DNA of 64,000 nt from Schizochytrium sp. TIO01 (Eukaryota > Sar > Bigyra > Thraustochytrida > Thraustochytriidae). The stretch lies in the NCBI GenBank assembly GCA_004764695.1, contig SMSO01000033.1, forward strand, positions 573,001 to 637,000, given 5' to 3'. Made by a program: the position numbers and the translations under genes. Below the pieces are notes generated by a model that was not told the DNA's origin, made no database searches, and worked only from the letters and a program-made list of their open reading frames with translations. Positions 21,938-33,400 of this stretch are shown here, in pieces (position 1 is the first letter of the stretch; each line of letters begins with the position of its first letter).

Positions 21938-22850
21938 GATTGTGTAGAGTGGCTTTGCCGTAGCGGAATGAATTCCCGGTTTCTTTCACCTTTGGTTATT
22001 ACCATTTCGTCACCATCGTCGTAGCACCGTCACATTCGCATATATCCATAACCCAAACCACAGAACGGAACGCCATTCCCCAGAAGAACAGAACGCCACA
22101 TAAGAGAAACAGAGGGAGGACAAAGAGAGCAAAGGAAGGAATAAGCGGGAAAAAGGAAATCGCAGCAGAGCAGTCGTAGCAGTCCGTAGGTGAGTGGTAC
22201 CCATAGATTAAAAGAAAGGAGAAAGAAAGAACGAAAAGGGAGAAAAGCAGGGAAATGAAATGCCGAAAAGTTTCATTCAATGAGTTGATTGAATGAATTC
22301 AAACAAAGGATCCACGATCCGCATGCGTCCGAGTCCGAAGGGCCGCCAAGAGGGTCCAAACGGAGGGTTCGCGGGCGTCAATGCACCGTCGTCGTCGTCG
22401 TAGTTGTCATGTTCACGTCAGTCTTCTGTTTCAGTCCCGTCCGCTTCGCCCGAGTCCCAGCAAGAGAGGCCTTCCTGCCTGCCTGCTTGTCTGTCTGCAT
22501 GCATGCTAAACAAGCCGCCGCTCGCGGATGTGCCCTGAGCGGCCGCAGTCCGTGCTCCAGGCCAGGCAGGACGCCTTCACAAATACAGTCTAGAAATGCA
22601 CGCATCCGCCGGGTCTCCCGGGCCGGCCCCCGTGCCGCCCTCGTCGCCATGCCCGCCCGCGCCGCTGCAGACCCGCGCCGCCTTCGCTTACCTATCGCGA
22701 TCTGCTTTTGCAGCTGCGCCTATTTTCTTCTGTCTCTCTGCTCTGTCCTAATTCCCGTAGAAAAGTAACCTAAGCAGAGCAAACTTGGTAAGAGATCAGC
22801 TAGCCAACCAGCTACCCTAAAGCCTAACCATTCCATGTAATGTAATAAAC

Positions 22851-22935
22851 AACTAACTAATTTAAATAACTAACTAATTTAAATAACCAACTAATCTAAA
22901 TAACTAACTAATTTAAATAACTAACTAATTTAAAT
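22851..22935. repeat. 17-bp minisatellite, five copies
   Basis: Five tandem copies of aactaactaatttaaat with no spacers; the third copy carries two substitutions. A partial sixth copy follows. Directly adjacent is a GTAA tetranucleotide tract. Confidence 0.9.
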
Positions 22936-22953
22936 AACTAACTAACTACTTGA

Positions 22954-22990
22954 GTAAGTAAGCTTAGTAAGTAAGTAAGTAAGTAAGTAG
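22954..22990. repeat. (GTAA)n microsatellite
   Basis: Imperfect then perfect gtaa/agta units immediately after the 17-bp minisatellite. Confidence 0.85.
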
Positions 22991-23552
22991 TAAGAGAGCG
23001 ACTAGGGGTCAGCTAGTCCTCTGTTGAACATCAGAGCCCCCTGCAAAGTGAAGTATTCCCTCACTCACTGTGGACCAAACCCATTCTTCATTCACCGCCC
23101 CTGTATACTCTACAGTGTGGCGCCCTATACTTCACTATCGCCGGCGCTGACAGCGGCATTCGGGGCCCCGCTAGAGGGCCTACGGCTTCTTACGCCGCCG
23201 CCGCTGCTGCTACTGCAAACGCTACGAGTGCTGGTACGAGTCTCTCTCTTTCTTTCTCTTTCTCTCTGTTTCTCTCTGTTTCTCTCTCACTCTCTTTTCC
23301 TGCTGCTGAGAAGCTGAAGTCCGCTTCGATCTCTCCAAGAGCGAGGCCAGTTCCGCTGCTCGCGCCGCCTCGCACAGACAGGGAAGTTCTGGCCAGGGCC
23401 TCTCGAGCATTGGCGCCGCCGCTCCTCCTCCGCCTCAGTGCCCGAAATCCGCTGTTTCCACCTTGCTGCCTGCTTTCCGTCTGTTATTTTGCTCAGCTCC
23501 CTCCAAAGCCCTTTGAAAAAGGCATAAAACTCCACAGTTCGGGCGGATTTCA

Positions 23553-23640
23553 AGAATCATAATCAGAAATAGAATCAGAATCAGAATCAGAATCAGAATC
23601 GAAATCATAATTAGAAATAGAATCAGAATCAGAATTAGAG
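23553..23640. repeat. (AGAATC)n hexanucleotide repeat
   Basis: Imperfect tandem array of agaatc units with interruptions (agaaat, gaaatc) across about 85 bases. Confidence 0.85.
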
Positions 23641-24499
23641 TTCTTCATCAACACGCCAAACTATCCCTCGAGACCCTGAGACCACCACGCGAGCGAAGGC
23701 CTCAGAGGTGGGCCTCGAAGAGCCCTGCGCCGTCTTCGTCCTTCCTTTGCCCCCTTTCTTCGCCTTTAAAGTTTGCCTCTTCTTCTTCTTCTTCTTCTTC
23801 TAAGCTGTTGCCGCTGCTTAGAGGGCCCATGTATTACCCAGCACTGTAGACACTTCACAGGAGGGCCGCGGAATTACAGGGACCGCGCTGCCCGCATTAC
23901 TTCTAGTAGCGCCACTTACGGCTTGGGCTAAGAGCGGGTAGACAGAGTAGGGGTGTCGCTAGGACACCCGCGCTGCATGTAGCAGAAGGAGGCAGGACTC
24001 TAGGACTCGGCTAGAGGCGGCGGCAGAGGCTAGAGTGCGGCCAAAAGCCAGATACGGGTTTTGAGAGGAGGAGGGAGTCCTGCGCAGTTGGGTAGCTGTT
24101 TAGTAGGAAAGGTGATAGGGTGGGCAGAGGGGGCGTTAAGCTAGTAGTAGATAAATGTGAGGTTGGAGTGAGTGTAAGGTGCTAGGGATGGAGATGTATT
24201 CCTGGATGAACTGATAAGAGACTAGATAGAGGGATAGGTAGGACATCACTGAAATCCGTAGCAATCGCAAATACGCTTGTTCCGTACGGAGGGGAAGAGA
24301 TGTTCGTTCTCTTGCTAACTTCTTAGTAGGTAGCACCGCAAAAGTAAAAAGAGAAAAGGAAACACCAAACATCACTTACGCACCATGGCAGACTCGAGAT
24401 AGAATCGTTACAACTCTCCGGTATTTGAGGCCGGATAAAGCGCGAACACTCTGGCAGTAGATACTCATAATGCTGCCTCACATTATATCGTTTGCACAG

Positions 24500-24621
24500 C
24501 TGTTGCTTTTCTGCCTGTGTTGTGCATTTCGGCCTTCTACAGCGTGAGCAATGTGGAGTATGAACTCCAGGGACGCCAGGAGCGTGAGCGTCGCGACGAG
24601 AACGAGGGAAAAGAGTCCTAG
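24500..24621 (+). other. Candidate terminal exon of a small membrane protein
   Basis: After a GCACAG acceptor with a CTCAC branch-like site, an open frame reads AVAFLPVLCISAFYSVSN, a possible membrane helix, followed by a very hydrophilic tail YELQGRQERERRDENEGKES and a stop. Codon choice (GAG, CGT, CGC, CTC) is like that of the real genes here. I found no upstream exon with a start codon in phase 1. The opposite strand also offers a donor-bearing frame (ATG near 24470, GTAAGT at about 24382-24377), so the strand is unresolved. I do not recognise a family. Confidence 0.25.
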
Positions 24622-25539
24622 CTACCGGCGAACGGACTGAGGAACACTGAGTGCCATAGTTTAACCAGGGGTGTTCTCTGGTGCAGAGGCGTTCTTTTCA
24701 TAGAGCACCGGCCTTGATTTGGTTCTTTGCAATAGCTCAAATTGAGCTGAGCTGAGGTTCGCTCTGATTTGTGGCGAGTCATCCAGGAGCAGTCAACGTG
24801 GAAGTCCCCGCATTGAAGCTGAGATGACGATCAGGACGAAGACTCAGCCCGCACATGGAATGTCTACAAGTAAATTAAAGGGTATATATATATTTATGTC
24901 GGAATGTCATTCTGAAACGAAGTGGTTATGTAGTTGAGGTCAGAGGTGACTTGCGCAGAGATGATCGCTGTTTGCCTTCGCAAGGGAAGAGAGGGAATCT
25001 AAGTATTGATGGAATTATAATTTTAAAATAGGGGTGGTAGCCAGCAGTGAGCGATGTAGAAGCATGATCTTCAATTTTATTAATAAATAAATAAAAAATT
25101 AAATTAAATTCTACAGAGAGCTGTCTTTGTAAGTCAAAAGCGATGAGGAGGAAGTCTGAAAAAAGGGTTCTCAAAGTCAGGGTCATATACTTTATTTGTT
25201 TTTACATAAAGAGAAAGATTATGCAAGCTTGGAGAGGCACTTCTGAAATGTAAATAGAGATAACCAAGGAAATGATGACTTAACGCGCAATAGTGTTTGA
25301 GATGTCGAAATATCCCAAAACATGCACGTGCACCCCCGGTTTTCTGAGCTTGTGTTTGTGGTGTTATAGTGGTGAGATTCTAACTTAATCTTTGACTAAC
25401 GATATCGCATTGACTAGTGAATGCGCTGATGTTTGTTGTGCCTATGGTTGCAAAATTAAGACAATAACCATTCAATTTCTTTTCTTTTGCTCTTGCTCTA
25501 CAGCTCATACGATAGGCCAAACACTAACTGCGTCAAAAG

Positions 25540-27558
25540 CTACTGTTGGGCAATAGCAAGCGAAGACACACATTGCGGGCTCTGAGCACGCTCAATGACC
25601 TCAGGGTCGAAAGAAATACGCACATGGCGGGAATTTTGAGGCGATTTGGTATTCATCTCGTGCTCAATGAGATCACGCCGTGTCATCAGAAGAGAAGGCT
25701 TCCGATTCAAAAGCTTTGCCTGCTGCTCAATAGCCTTAGTGTAAGTTGGGTTCATTTCAAGGCAGGATTTAAAGCGCTCAAGAGCAGCATCTTTATTACC
25801 TAGACTTGCGTGGCAAAGTCCGATGTTATGTTCTGTCACATGATGCTTTCCAACGAGGTCTGAAGACTTGGAGTAGAACACCAAGGCACGTTCGTACTCT
25901 TGAAGACCGTAATGGAACCTCCCGAGCTCAAAAGCAAAGTCCTTATCGTGTTCAAGTAGAAAATAGTTTTCCCAAGCACGCTCCATTCCACGTCGTAAAT
26001 CATCGAGAAGACGGACATTACACACTTCAAGGTTGTTCAAAAGGACATCGCGATATTTAAAAACTAGGTCTGCGTCCCAGTCGCTGAGCTGAAGTAATGC
26101 AATGACGGCCTTGACGAGCGTCTCATCTCGATCGGTCGTGGAATTCGCAAATTCGCGCTGCTGAAGGTGAAAGAAGTGATCTGGTCCAAAGCTTCCCACT
26201 GCCTCACGAAAGGCAAGTTTAAGGCTTGAAAACAGGCGTGTATGCGTTTTGGGTACTTCACCAAAGCAGTTCCACTCGCTTGTATCTACAAGAGAAGATG
26301 ATACTGCCACAGGTGTATCAATAACAAAACACGAAACCTTTAGAGACGCATCCTCAAGCGGGCAATGCAATGCAAAACCACCTTGTGCCTGAAACCACAG
26401 TCCAATTGCATGATAATTGACCATAAGCGAGAATGATCCATGGATAGCAATGTGCGGGTCACTCAAGCCGTTTTGCTGAAGCGAAATTGTGTTTGATTGA
26501 CCTTTGTCTCCAGACAGGAGCATGATGCGACCGGTGCGTGACAGGGAGCGAATTCGATCGAGGCAGCGAAAAGATTGTGTCGGGATTAAAAAGGACGCAT
26601 CAACCTTGTCAAAATGTTTTGAATACCAAGATAGCATTGCTGTCTCGATTGAGTTCCGAGATCCGTCCAAAGCTGCAGGTCTCCAAGACCACTGAGGCGT
26701 AAACCGATTTAGAATGGTTGGATCTGTTTTATCGCACTCCTCAGAAGCTGTACGAACACTGAGGAAGCCCTCGCATAACTCTCCCGATTTGACTCGAAAT
26801 GCATCTGCTGGTAACGTATCAAATAAGTAGTTTGCGACTACAATGGGCGGATTTGCCATCTCGCGAAGTTTTGTGCCACTCATCTGGAGATGAATATAGT
26901 CATCGTTGCAAGCATCAAACTTGGCAAAGTCGAGCAAGCCAGCGTTCAAGTATCTTTGCAAAGCAGGGTGAGTCCTCCAGAATCTGAACGGGGTTTCACA
27001 GAAATCTGTTAGTACATACTTGAAGCGGACCGGGGGTTCATCACCATAGAGAAGTTCCATACGTTCGACTAATGCTTTGAGAAGTAGAAATGAAAATTTG
27101 CCGGAGCCTACGCCTAACTCAATGATATAAACAGGCTCGCTTGGGTCCACTCCGTTGCGTGTGTGTAAGTCACTGAGGTAGCTCTGAATGATTTTAGCGT
27201 AGGATCGTGCGATGAATGCATTGCAAGTAATAAAGTGTGGCACAATTCCAAGAGACCAGGCGTCCACACCCTGGTCAGCATAGAACCGACGCATCATTTC
27301 CCAAAGGATACTTTGACTAAATCTAGTCTCCTTTTCAAGGATAAAGTCTCTCTTTGAGAGCTCATCCTGACTTTGCTTCTGAGAGTCTCCACAAGTCTTT
27401 TCTACCTGAGCTTCATGACCTTGAGTAAGTTGCTCTTTGCTTTCTTCAGATCGCGCAATTTCTACTTCAACACGACAGTCATCCAGTGCCTCCTCGTCTT
27501 TAGTTGACCCCTGATTCATTGTGATTGTCCCTGGGTTACTCTTGAAGGATCGTCCCAT
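25540..27558 (-). CDS. MidA-like SAM-dependent methyltransferase with C-terminal TPRs
   Basis: 672 residues. The first 75 residues are charged and probably disordered. Residues about 80-290 look like a class I methyltransferase of the MidA/NDUFAF7-like type: VYIIELGVGSGKFSFLLLKA (motif I at 147-155), a KYVLTD strand, and PIVVANYLFDTLPADAFRV, which parallels the SNE-x-FDALPV segment of MidA. The middle (about 300-530) is unassigned. Residues about 545-630 contain tetratricopeptide-type helices (FELGRFHYGLQEYERALVFY, HNIGLCHASLGNKDAALERF). MidA family members methylate arginine on complex I subunit NDUFS2. This protein is longer, TPR-bearing and lacks an evident mitochondrial presequence, so its substrate is unknown; TPRs suggest a protein target. 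Confidence 0.65.
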   Translation of the reverse strand: MGRSFKSNPGTITMNQGSTKDEEALDDCRVEVEIARSEESKEQLTQGHEAQVEKTCGDSQKQSQDELSKRDFILEKETRFSQSILWEMMRRFYADQGVDAWSLGIVPHFITCNAFIARSYAKIIQSYLSDLHTRNGVDPSEPVYIIELGVGSGKFSFLLLKALVERMELLYGDEPPVRFKYVLTDFCETPFRFWRTHPALQRYLNAGLLDFAKFDACNDDYIHLQMSGTKLREMANPPIVVANYLFDTLPADAFRVKSGELCEGFLSVRTASEECDKTDPTILNRFTPQWSWRPAALDGSRNSIETAMLSWYSKHFDKVDASFLIPTQSFRCLDRIRSLSRTGRIMLLSGDKGQSNTISLQQNGLSDPHIAIHGSFSLMVNYHAIGLWFQAQGGFALHCPLEDASLKVSCFVIDTPVAVSSSLVDTSEWNCFGEVPKTHTRLFSSLKLAFREAVGSFGPDHFFHLQQREFANSTTDRDETLVKAVIALLQLSDWDADLVFKYRDVLLNNLEVCNVRLLDDLRRGMERAWENYFLLEHDKDFAFELGRFHYGLQEYERALVFYSKSSDLVGKHHVTEHNIGLCHASLGNKDAALERFKSCLEMNPTYTKAIEQQAKLLNRKPSLLMTRRDLIEHEMNTKSPQNSRHVRISFDPEVIERAQSPQCVSSLAIAQQ

Positions 27559-29927
27559 GATCTTCTTTCCAAGTCAATGCCTACACGACACGTACAGTGA
27601 AAGATAGAAACGTGGTGAAGGCGTGCAGAGAGTAACGCAGATTTTCCAATGTATCTCCACAGACGTCAAATCGTAGGTCGCAGACTTTATGTAGCTAAGG
27701 CGCAAAGCGTGAATAGGGTTTGTCAGAAAATGAAATTGTTTTTAAGTCTAGACGGACTCGAACTCGTTAGACTGCACAGAATAAAACAACCTTGCCAAGC
27801 TTTGGCAAAGCTATGTTACCTCGATCAAGACAAGGTGTAAAGTAAGCTAGATAGCTGCACGCCAAGTCGCCAAGCTGTGCTACGCTCTTCAAGAACAGTG
27901 CACGAGGTCGATGTTTATCCTAGTTTGGTGTCTGGCCATGCACCTCTTCAACTCCTTCGTTCGCTACCAAGTTTCAAGTTGGCACCAGGTCAATATATAT
28001 TTATAATGGTACCCGGACGGGATTGACGGTGCACGTAAACACAAGTGTCGCGTGCCCCGTGTGTTCTCTTGCTTTCTGAAGAGGGCTAGTTACTATTGCG
28101 CGCTGGAGACTAAGCTTCTTGTGTTTGAGAACTAACCTCATTCACCTTAATAATTAGGATGCTCTATTACACTTTGAACCATTCAATTAAGGTGGGTCGA
28201 TGGAGCAACCCCTCTAGTGAACGGATTCGTACCGATTTTCAGGACTTTACAAAGTAAAATCACAAAATTTATACATTGCTGGGGATACTATGTTTATATC
28301 CGCTCCAGACGGCCAGGAGTAGACATAGCAACAACATGACGACCATAGTTGCTTTAAGCATCCTGTGTTGTGATATAATTTCATGAGCATTCTTTCTTTC
28401 AAGCATTAGGTCGAACAGCACAAAGGAAGAGAATAGGTCCACCTAGTACCTCGAGTTAGCGGCTATACCTCTCTTTCTTTGATAAAAGTCACTCAAGTCG
28501 AAGCATACCACTGCATACGACTCATATCATATGGTCGCTGAGTGCCTTTCTGGGCAAGACAATCATAAGAATGAATATAGCAACGACGTTTGTGCACTCA
28601 CTTACGCTTTCAATCTATTAGCTGAGGAACTCGAATTCGACGTCAATTTTTCTCGGGTGGGTTCCTTTCTTATCCCACACAAGAATAAATTACATCTTTG
28701 CCCTAGTAGGCTCTTGCACACCTTTAAGAAAAGGGAGGAGAGCTCCCGAGACGACATGACATCAAAACAGGGCAGTCTACTACTACTTACATTAAATGAC
28801 AAAATCGTATGAGAAAGATTAGGAAGGAAGTGGCGTCAACTTTGAAGATGGTTGTAGCTCTCTCTCGCAGTCTCGTGTTGGAATCTGGGAGAAATATTCA
28901 AACGAATCATGGCAAGCATCGTTCATAGAATTGTTTTCAAAGCAGCGTTGCAGACACCTAACTGCTAGAAAGTGGCACTCTCTAGTTTATGAGGAGGATA
29001 TTCTTTGAACTGCAGATCTATAAGCTTTCTTATAGAACAGTTGAAAATAATTTGTCGCGTCAAAGGACCAACGAACGGTCTTATTTATCTCATTCGATTT
29101 ATGTAAGCTGAAAAATCGGTTGTTGTGCAAGTTGGACGAGTACAGCTACTCAAAAACTTTATAAAGTGGGCCTAGTCCTAACAGATTAAAGATCTTGAAG
29201 TTGAAGAAAATAGTTTCCACCCAAATTTGACCCACAATACCATCTTTAGTTGATCTGAAGGGCTTTGACTATTGAAGTGTAACTTTAGCAACTTTCCACC
29301 ACTAGCAATTTGATGTGGCATTCATTTACCATCACGATTCATGACTGTTGAGAATCAAGCTTCAGCAATAATATGATAAGCTGGCTCACGAAACTTCTTC
29401 CTGTTGCTTTGAAGTATGACTCTCTTTGAATTATTGATGTCTGCCACACCTCTTTCCTGCTTGCCAGTGCTATGCTACTACTTCCTTTCAGTAAGAACTC
29501 TTGCTTCTTATAAAGTTAAGTTTGTTATGAATCTTGCACTTCTAAAAAGAACAAGCAGAGCCTAACATGAGGTATTAAGACCCGCGTATGCACTCTTATT
29601 GAAGCAATATCGCGCGATCACGACTCCTATTGCACACACTCTTTTCTCTGTTTGCTAGTTTATCTCGCTGAGCTTTGTTTTCCTGATATATCTTATTGGA
29701 ATCGCAAAAGACATGCCACGCTCAAGCTCTTCTGATGCCTCCTGCTAGCTACTTGCAAAGCTGTGAGGATCCTTGTGATTTTGCAGCTTATCGCACGATG
29801 AGAGAAGGTGTATTACTTTATTTATTTATTTTGTATAAATTTATTGATTGAAAATGAGAAAGGGCTAGTCAGCGCACAAGCACGCTCGAAACTGGTCATC
29901 AATAAAAAATAAGAATGTAAAACAGCA

Positions 29928-29952
29928 GTTTGTTTGTTTGTTTGTTTGTTTG

Positions 29953-30008
<56 letters not shown>
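29928..30008. repeat. Compound (TTTG)n(ATTG)n microsatellite
   Basis: About seven tttg units run directly into about thirteen attg units, with a perfect junction. Confidence 0.95.
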
Positions 30009-30009
<1 letters not shown>

Positions 30010-31354
30010 CCTCTAGCACGTATTCATTGCTTCGGAAACCGACTCTTGAAGTTCTTGCGGACGGCTGGTATTGTTCTAATTTTTCTTTTAGGACTCAGGT
30101 CATCGTCATGATCATCCAGTGATTTCCTCCTCGTTCTATAAAAGTAAACGTTTCGCATTCTTAGTTAGTTAGTAATGGGTGCCAAGGTAGATAGATATCC
30201 CTGTTCCTTTTTATTGCCGCCTATCTACCTACTTATTTAGCAAGAGTATAGAATCGCAAACTTTTCAGTCATTGTTAAAAGGTGGTGTTGGTAGAAGAAG
30301 AAGCAAAGTCGTTTACAATAGTCGTGATGACGACGATCTTGAAAATAAATATTAACAAGGTTTTATTCATTTCTAAGTTCGTTCGCTAGCTAGATGCCTA
30401 GGTAGACCCTATTCATAATACATTATTTTTAATTGAAAATATAAATAAAATATAAAAAGTACTAAGAGTACTACTTCTAGAGGTCGCGATAGCTTCTGTC
30501 AAGAACAGTTTTATTCATGAGAAGAAGCAGAAGGTAAATTGAATGACTACTCGTGAACAACGAACAAGGAGGCTCTCCCTTTTGCCACCCTCTTGCATCC
30601 CTTATTCGTTTCATCCCTCCTCCAAATCCTTTCCAGCATGAACAGCAAAGTCAAAGCCAATTGAACAGAGATAATCTCACGGGCATTATTTTATCCTGCT
30701 TCGCAATGCCGCTATATATACGTGCGTAAATATCTATTCATTTAATTTATAAAATAAAAAGATGCAAAGAATAAAATGATACTGCTGAGCAAAAGCTCCT
30801 TTCTCCAGACTCGACTTAGCCGGTTCTTCTTCTTCGCAGAGCGTGGCGTCGAAGTGCGTGACATGGATCTCAGATATCGCCACACTCGAAGAAACGTGGT
30901 GCATATCTCCACTTTGCCCACCATATCCACCCGCCCAGAGGCCAAGACTTCGAGGCGAGGAAACTAAAGCAGGACTTTTCTGTGCGGGTGGTCTGTGTGT
31001 TCAAGAGTGCTATAAGTAATTCTGAATTCTCTTTCTACTCTTCATCAAAATTAAATATTAGTCTTTTATTTATCATAGATTTATCATACATAGCAAATAC
31101 CAGCACTTAGACACTCCTACTAGTTCTCACACGATGAAGAATCACTCAAACAGCGTGAGCCGTAGCGCTCATCTTCATCATCTTCATCATCATCACCTCT
31201 GTGGATGATCAACCATTCTCTTGAAAGAAGGGCCGTTTATGAAAGGGTTCTGCTCTTCGCGGAGAAGTCTTCGCCCCCTTCCTCCATTCCTGCCCAATCA
31301 ACTGTCTTTCACCCGCCTCAGCATTAGTCTCTTCGCATTCCCCGCGTTGAATTC

Positions 31355-31448
31355 TTTGCTTTGCTTTGCTTTGCATTGCATTGCTTTGCATTGCATTCAT
31401 TACATTGCACTGCACTGCATTGCAATTTGCACAATTTGCACAATTTGC
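31355..31448. repeat. TTTGC/ATTGC pentanucleotide repeat tract
   Basis: Interspersed tttgc and attgc units, decaying into tgcac/aatttgcac units at the right end. Confidence 0.9.
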
Positions 31449-31955
31449 CACACATCTCATCGGCAGTTCAACCCTCGGAGCGAGCAATCTGTTCGTTGAT
31501 GCCAGCGATCGGCGACCTGTCCGTCTGCTCTTTCGTCTGCGCTGCCGCGTCTCTCGCGCCGCCACAGCCTTTGCGGCTGAGTCGCGCGCCGCGGTTTGTC
31601 GTTGCTTGCGCCATTGTGCTGTATGGCGCATACCTGAGCTTGTTCTTGCGTCGTTGGCCTCTCTCTTTCTCTCAGAGCGGCTGCTAGTCGCGCCTTAGCT
31701 ACTGCTAGGGTCCTTTCTCCGTTGTTCGTTCATCATTGCTGCTTTGTTTGAAAAGGTTTTCAATTGAAAGGTTGTTACTCATATTCAATTTATTTTACTT
31801 TTTAATTTAAAAAGGAGAGAAGCCACCTATTAGCACCTAATGCGCTCTATTGCGCGGAAACCACGAATAAACTTTCTTGGCAGGTGCCTAAGAGTGAAAG
31901 CAATGCAAATAGGAGCTAAGAAAGAAAGTTAATTTGTTATAATCAAATGATTAAT

Positions 31956-32020
31956 TGATTGATTGATTGATTGATTGATTGGGGAGTGAGTGAGTGAGTG
32001 AGTGAGTGAGTGAGTGAGTG
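31956..32020. repeat. (GATT)n followed by (GAGT)n
   Basis: About six gatt units, a ggg interruption, then about nine perfect gagt units. Confidence 0.95.
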
Positions 32021-33333
32021 AAAGAGGTGCCGCGAATCCTGATCTGAGGCGATGTTCCGATTGGAGGGGCTTTGAGGGATCATCTGCCCTCCATTTATGC
32101 GTCGATCGATCGATAAATCAGTCTCCAGAGATCTTCAGAGCCTGCGTCATTGAGCGACTCTGTGACAATATCGACTTCTTCTTCTTCTTCTTCTTTTTTC
32201 GCTCCTTCGAGGCTGGTAGAAGCACTATGAGTACTATGTATTTGTTTGTGCATCTCTCGATTTGCTGACTTTACTTATCTAATTATGATTAGTACATCTC
32301 TCTACTTAACCCGACTGAGTGTCGCGAAGAAATCAATCATTTCATTTCTGTTCATTTCTTTGATGGTTAAAACTAAAAACTAAAAACTTGATTGAAATGC
32401 GGATTATACAGTAGTGAGCAATACGCAAAAGTCGATCATCTGTGAACTACTGTTTGTTTAGGTGTCAGTCGCACGGAGATTGCGTGGTTTAGCTGTCTCG
32501 AGCGAGGTTTCGAGGGCATAAATCTCTAGAAGCTGGGAGAAGAGCTCTCTCTCGCCGCCAATGAGTCGGTTGCGGCTGCTCCATGTGCACCAAATCATCG
32601 GCATGCAAACGATGAGAAGGAGTCGATCGAGGGTGTGTTTGCCGAAATTAAAGAACGGCGATCATTCTCCTCATATTAAGTTCTCCTCTAAAAAGTCAGC
32701 GTTACATTTATTACATCATTTCCCTTTCTTTCTTTTACTTTCTTTCTTTTACTTCTTTCTTTTAAAATTGAAAAATTGGTGTCATGAAAACGCAGAAGAA
32801 ACAACTAAAGGCTAAAGACAGCTTCTTCCCTCAGTTGCGGAAAGAAGAAGCAGAAGTCGCAGCTGAAGGGTCAAGGTGCATGGCGAAGCAAGCTACCCTG
32901 AGAGCAGCAGCGCCGTGCTCTCTCGCCCCTTTCCTGTCCTTTCAGCGGCAGGCCGCCCGAGATCCACGCGTACGAAGGCGAATGATCCGATAAACCAAGT
33001 TGAACCAACCAACGAGAAAAGACTTTCCCCAATTTTGCTCGCCTCCTATTTCCTATCAGCAGCTAGTACTACCTATTAGCTACTAGCTAGCTAGCTAGGT
33101 GTTCGATTTTCATTTTTTCACGATTTCATTTTGAGAAATTATGCGAAACTTCGAGTTTTCGCTGCGAAGTAGTTTGACATGAATTAAAAATAATATAAAT
33201 AACCGCTATAGATAGAGACATCATCGCATGAATCATACGATATATATCCAAATGTTAAAATAAAAATAAAAATAAATGTTCAAGTAAAATGTCATGCTAA
33301 GCAGTAGGTAGGAAACTGGAGAGGAAAGAATGT

Positions 33334-33400
33334 TGTTTTGTTTTGTTTTGTTTTGTTTTGTTTTGTTTTATTTTATTTTATTTTATCTTATTTTATTTTT
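33334..33400. repeat. (GTTTT)n / (ATTTT)n pentanucleotide tract
   Basis: Seven gttttt-type gtttt units change to attttt-type atttt units. A similar gtttt tract recurs at 39859-39891. Confidence 0.95.

Larger units (their letters stand above)
21938..25539. other. Gene-poor spacer with minisatellite and GC-rich blocks
   Basis: The region upstream of SDHD and downstream of the MidA-like gene. It alternates GC-rich blocks (about 22300-22720 and 23040-24100) with AT-rich repeat tracts listed separately. A CT-rich tract lies at 23233-23300 and a (TTC)n tract at about 23776-23802. Longer open frames here are Arg/Ala- or Ser/Leu-rich by composition and not convincing. Possible short exons around 24300-24621 are described as a separate entry and finding. 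Confidence 0.45.

Noticed and set aside
22289-22768. 159-codon plus-strand frame
   Set aside because: Sits in a GC-rich block; Val/Arg/Ala/Cys-rich composition without a conserved pattern, and the opposite strand is equally open.
22851-22935. CRISPR-like array
   Set aside because: Units are contiguous with no spacers and the genome is eukaryotic; it is a minisatellite.
27745-27773. tRNA-like GTTCGAGTCC box on the minus strand
   Set aside because: The flanks do not form a T stem, and no anticodon or acceptor arm can be assembled around it.
31209-31631. Several 90-140-codon frames on both strands
   Set aside because: Driven by the TTTGC/ATTGC repeat (Cys-Phe-Ala-Leu-His periodicity), so composition artefacts.
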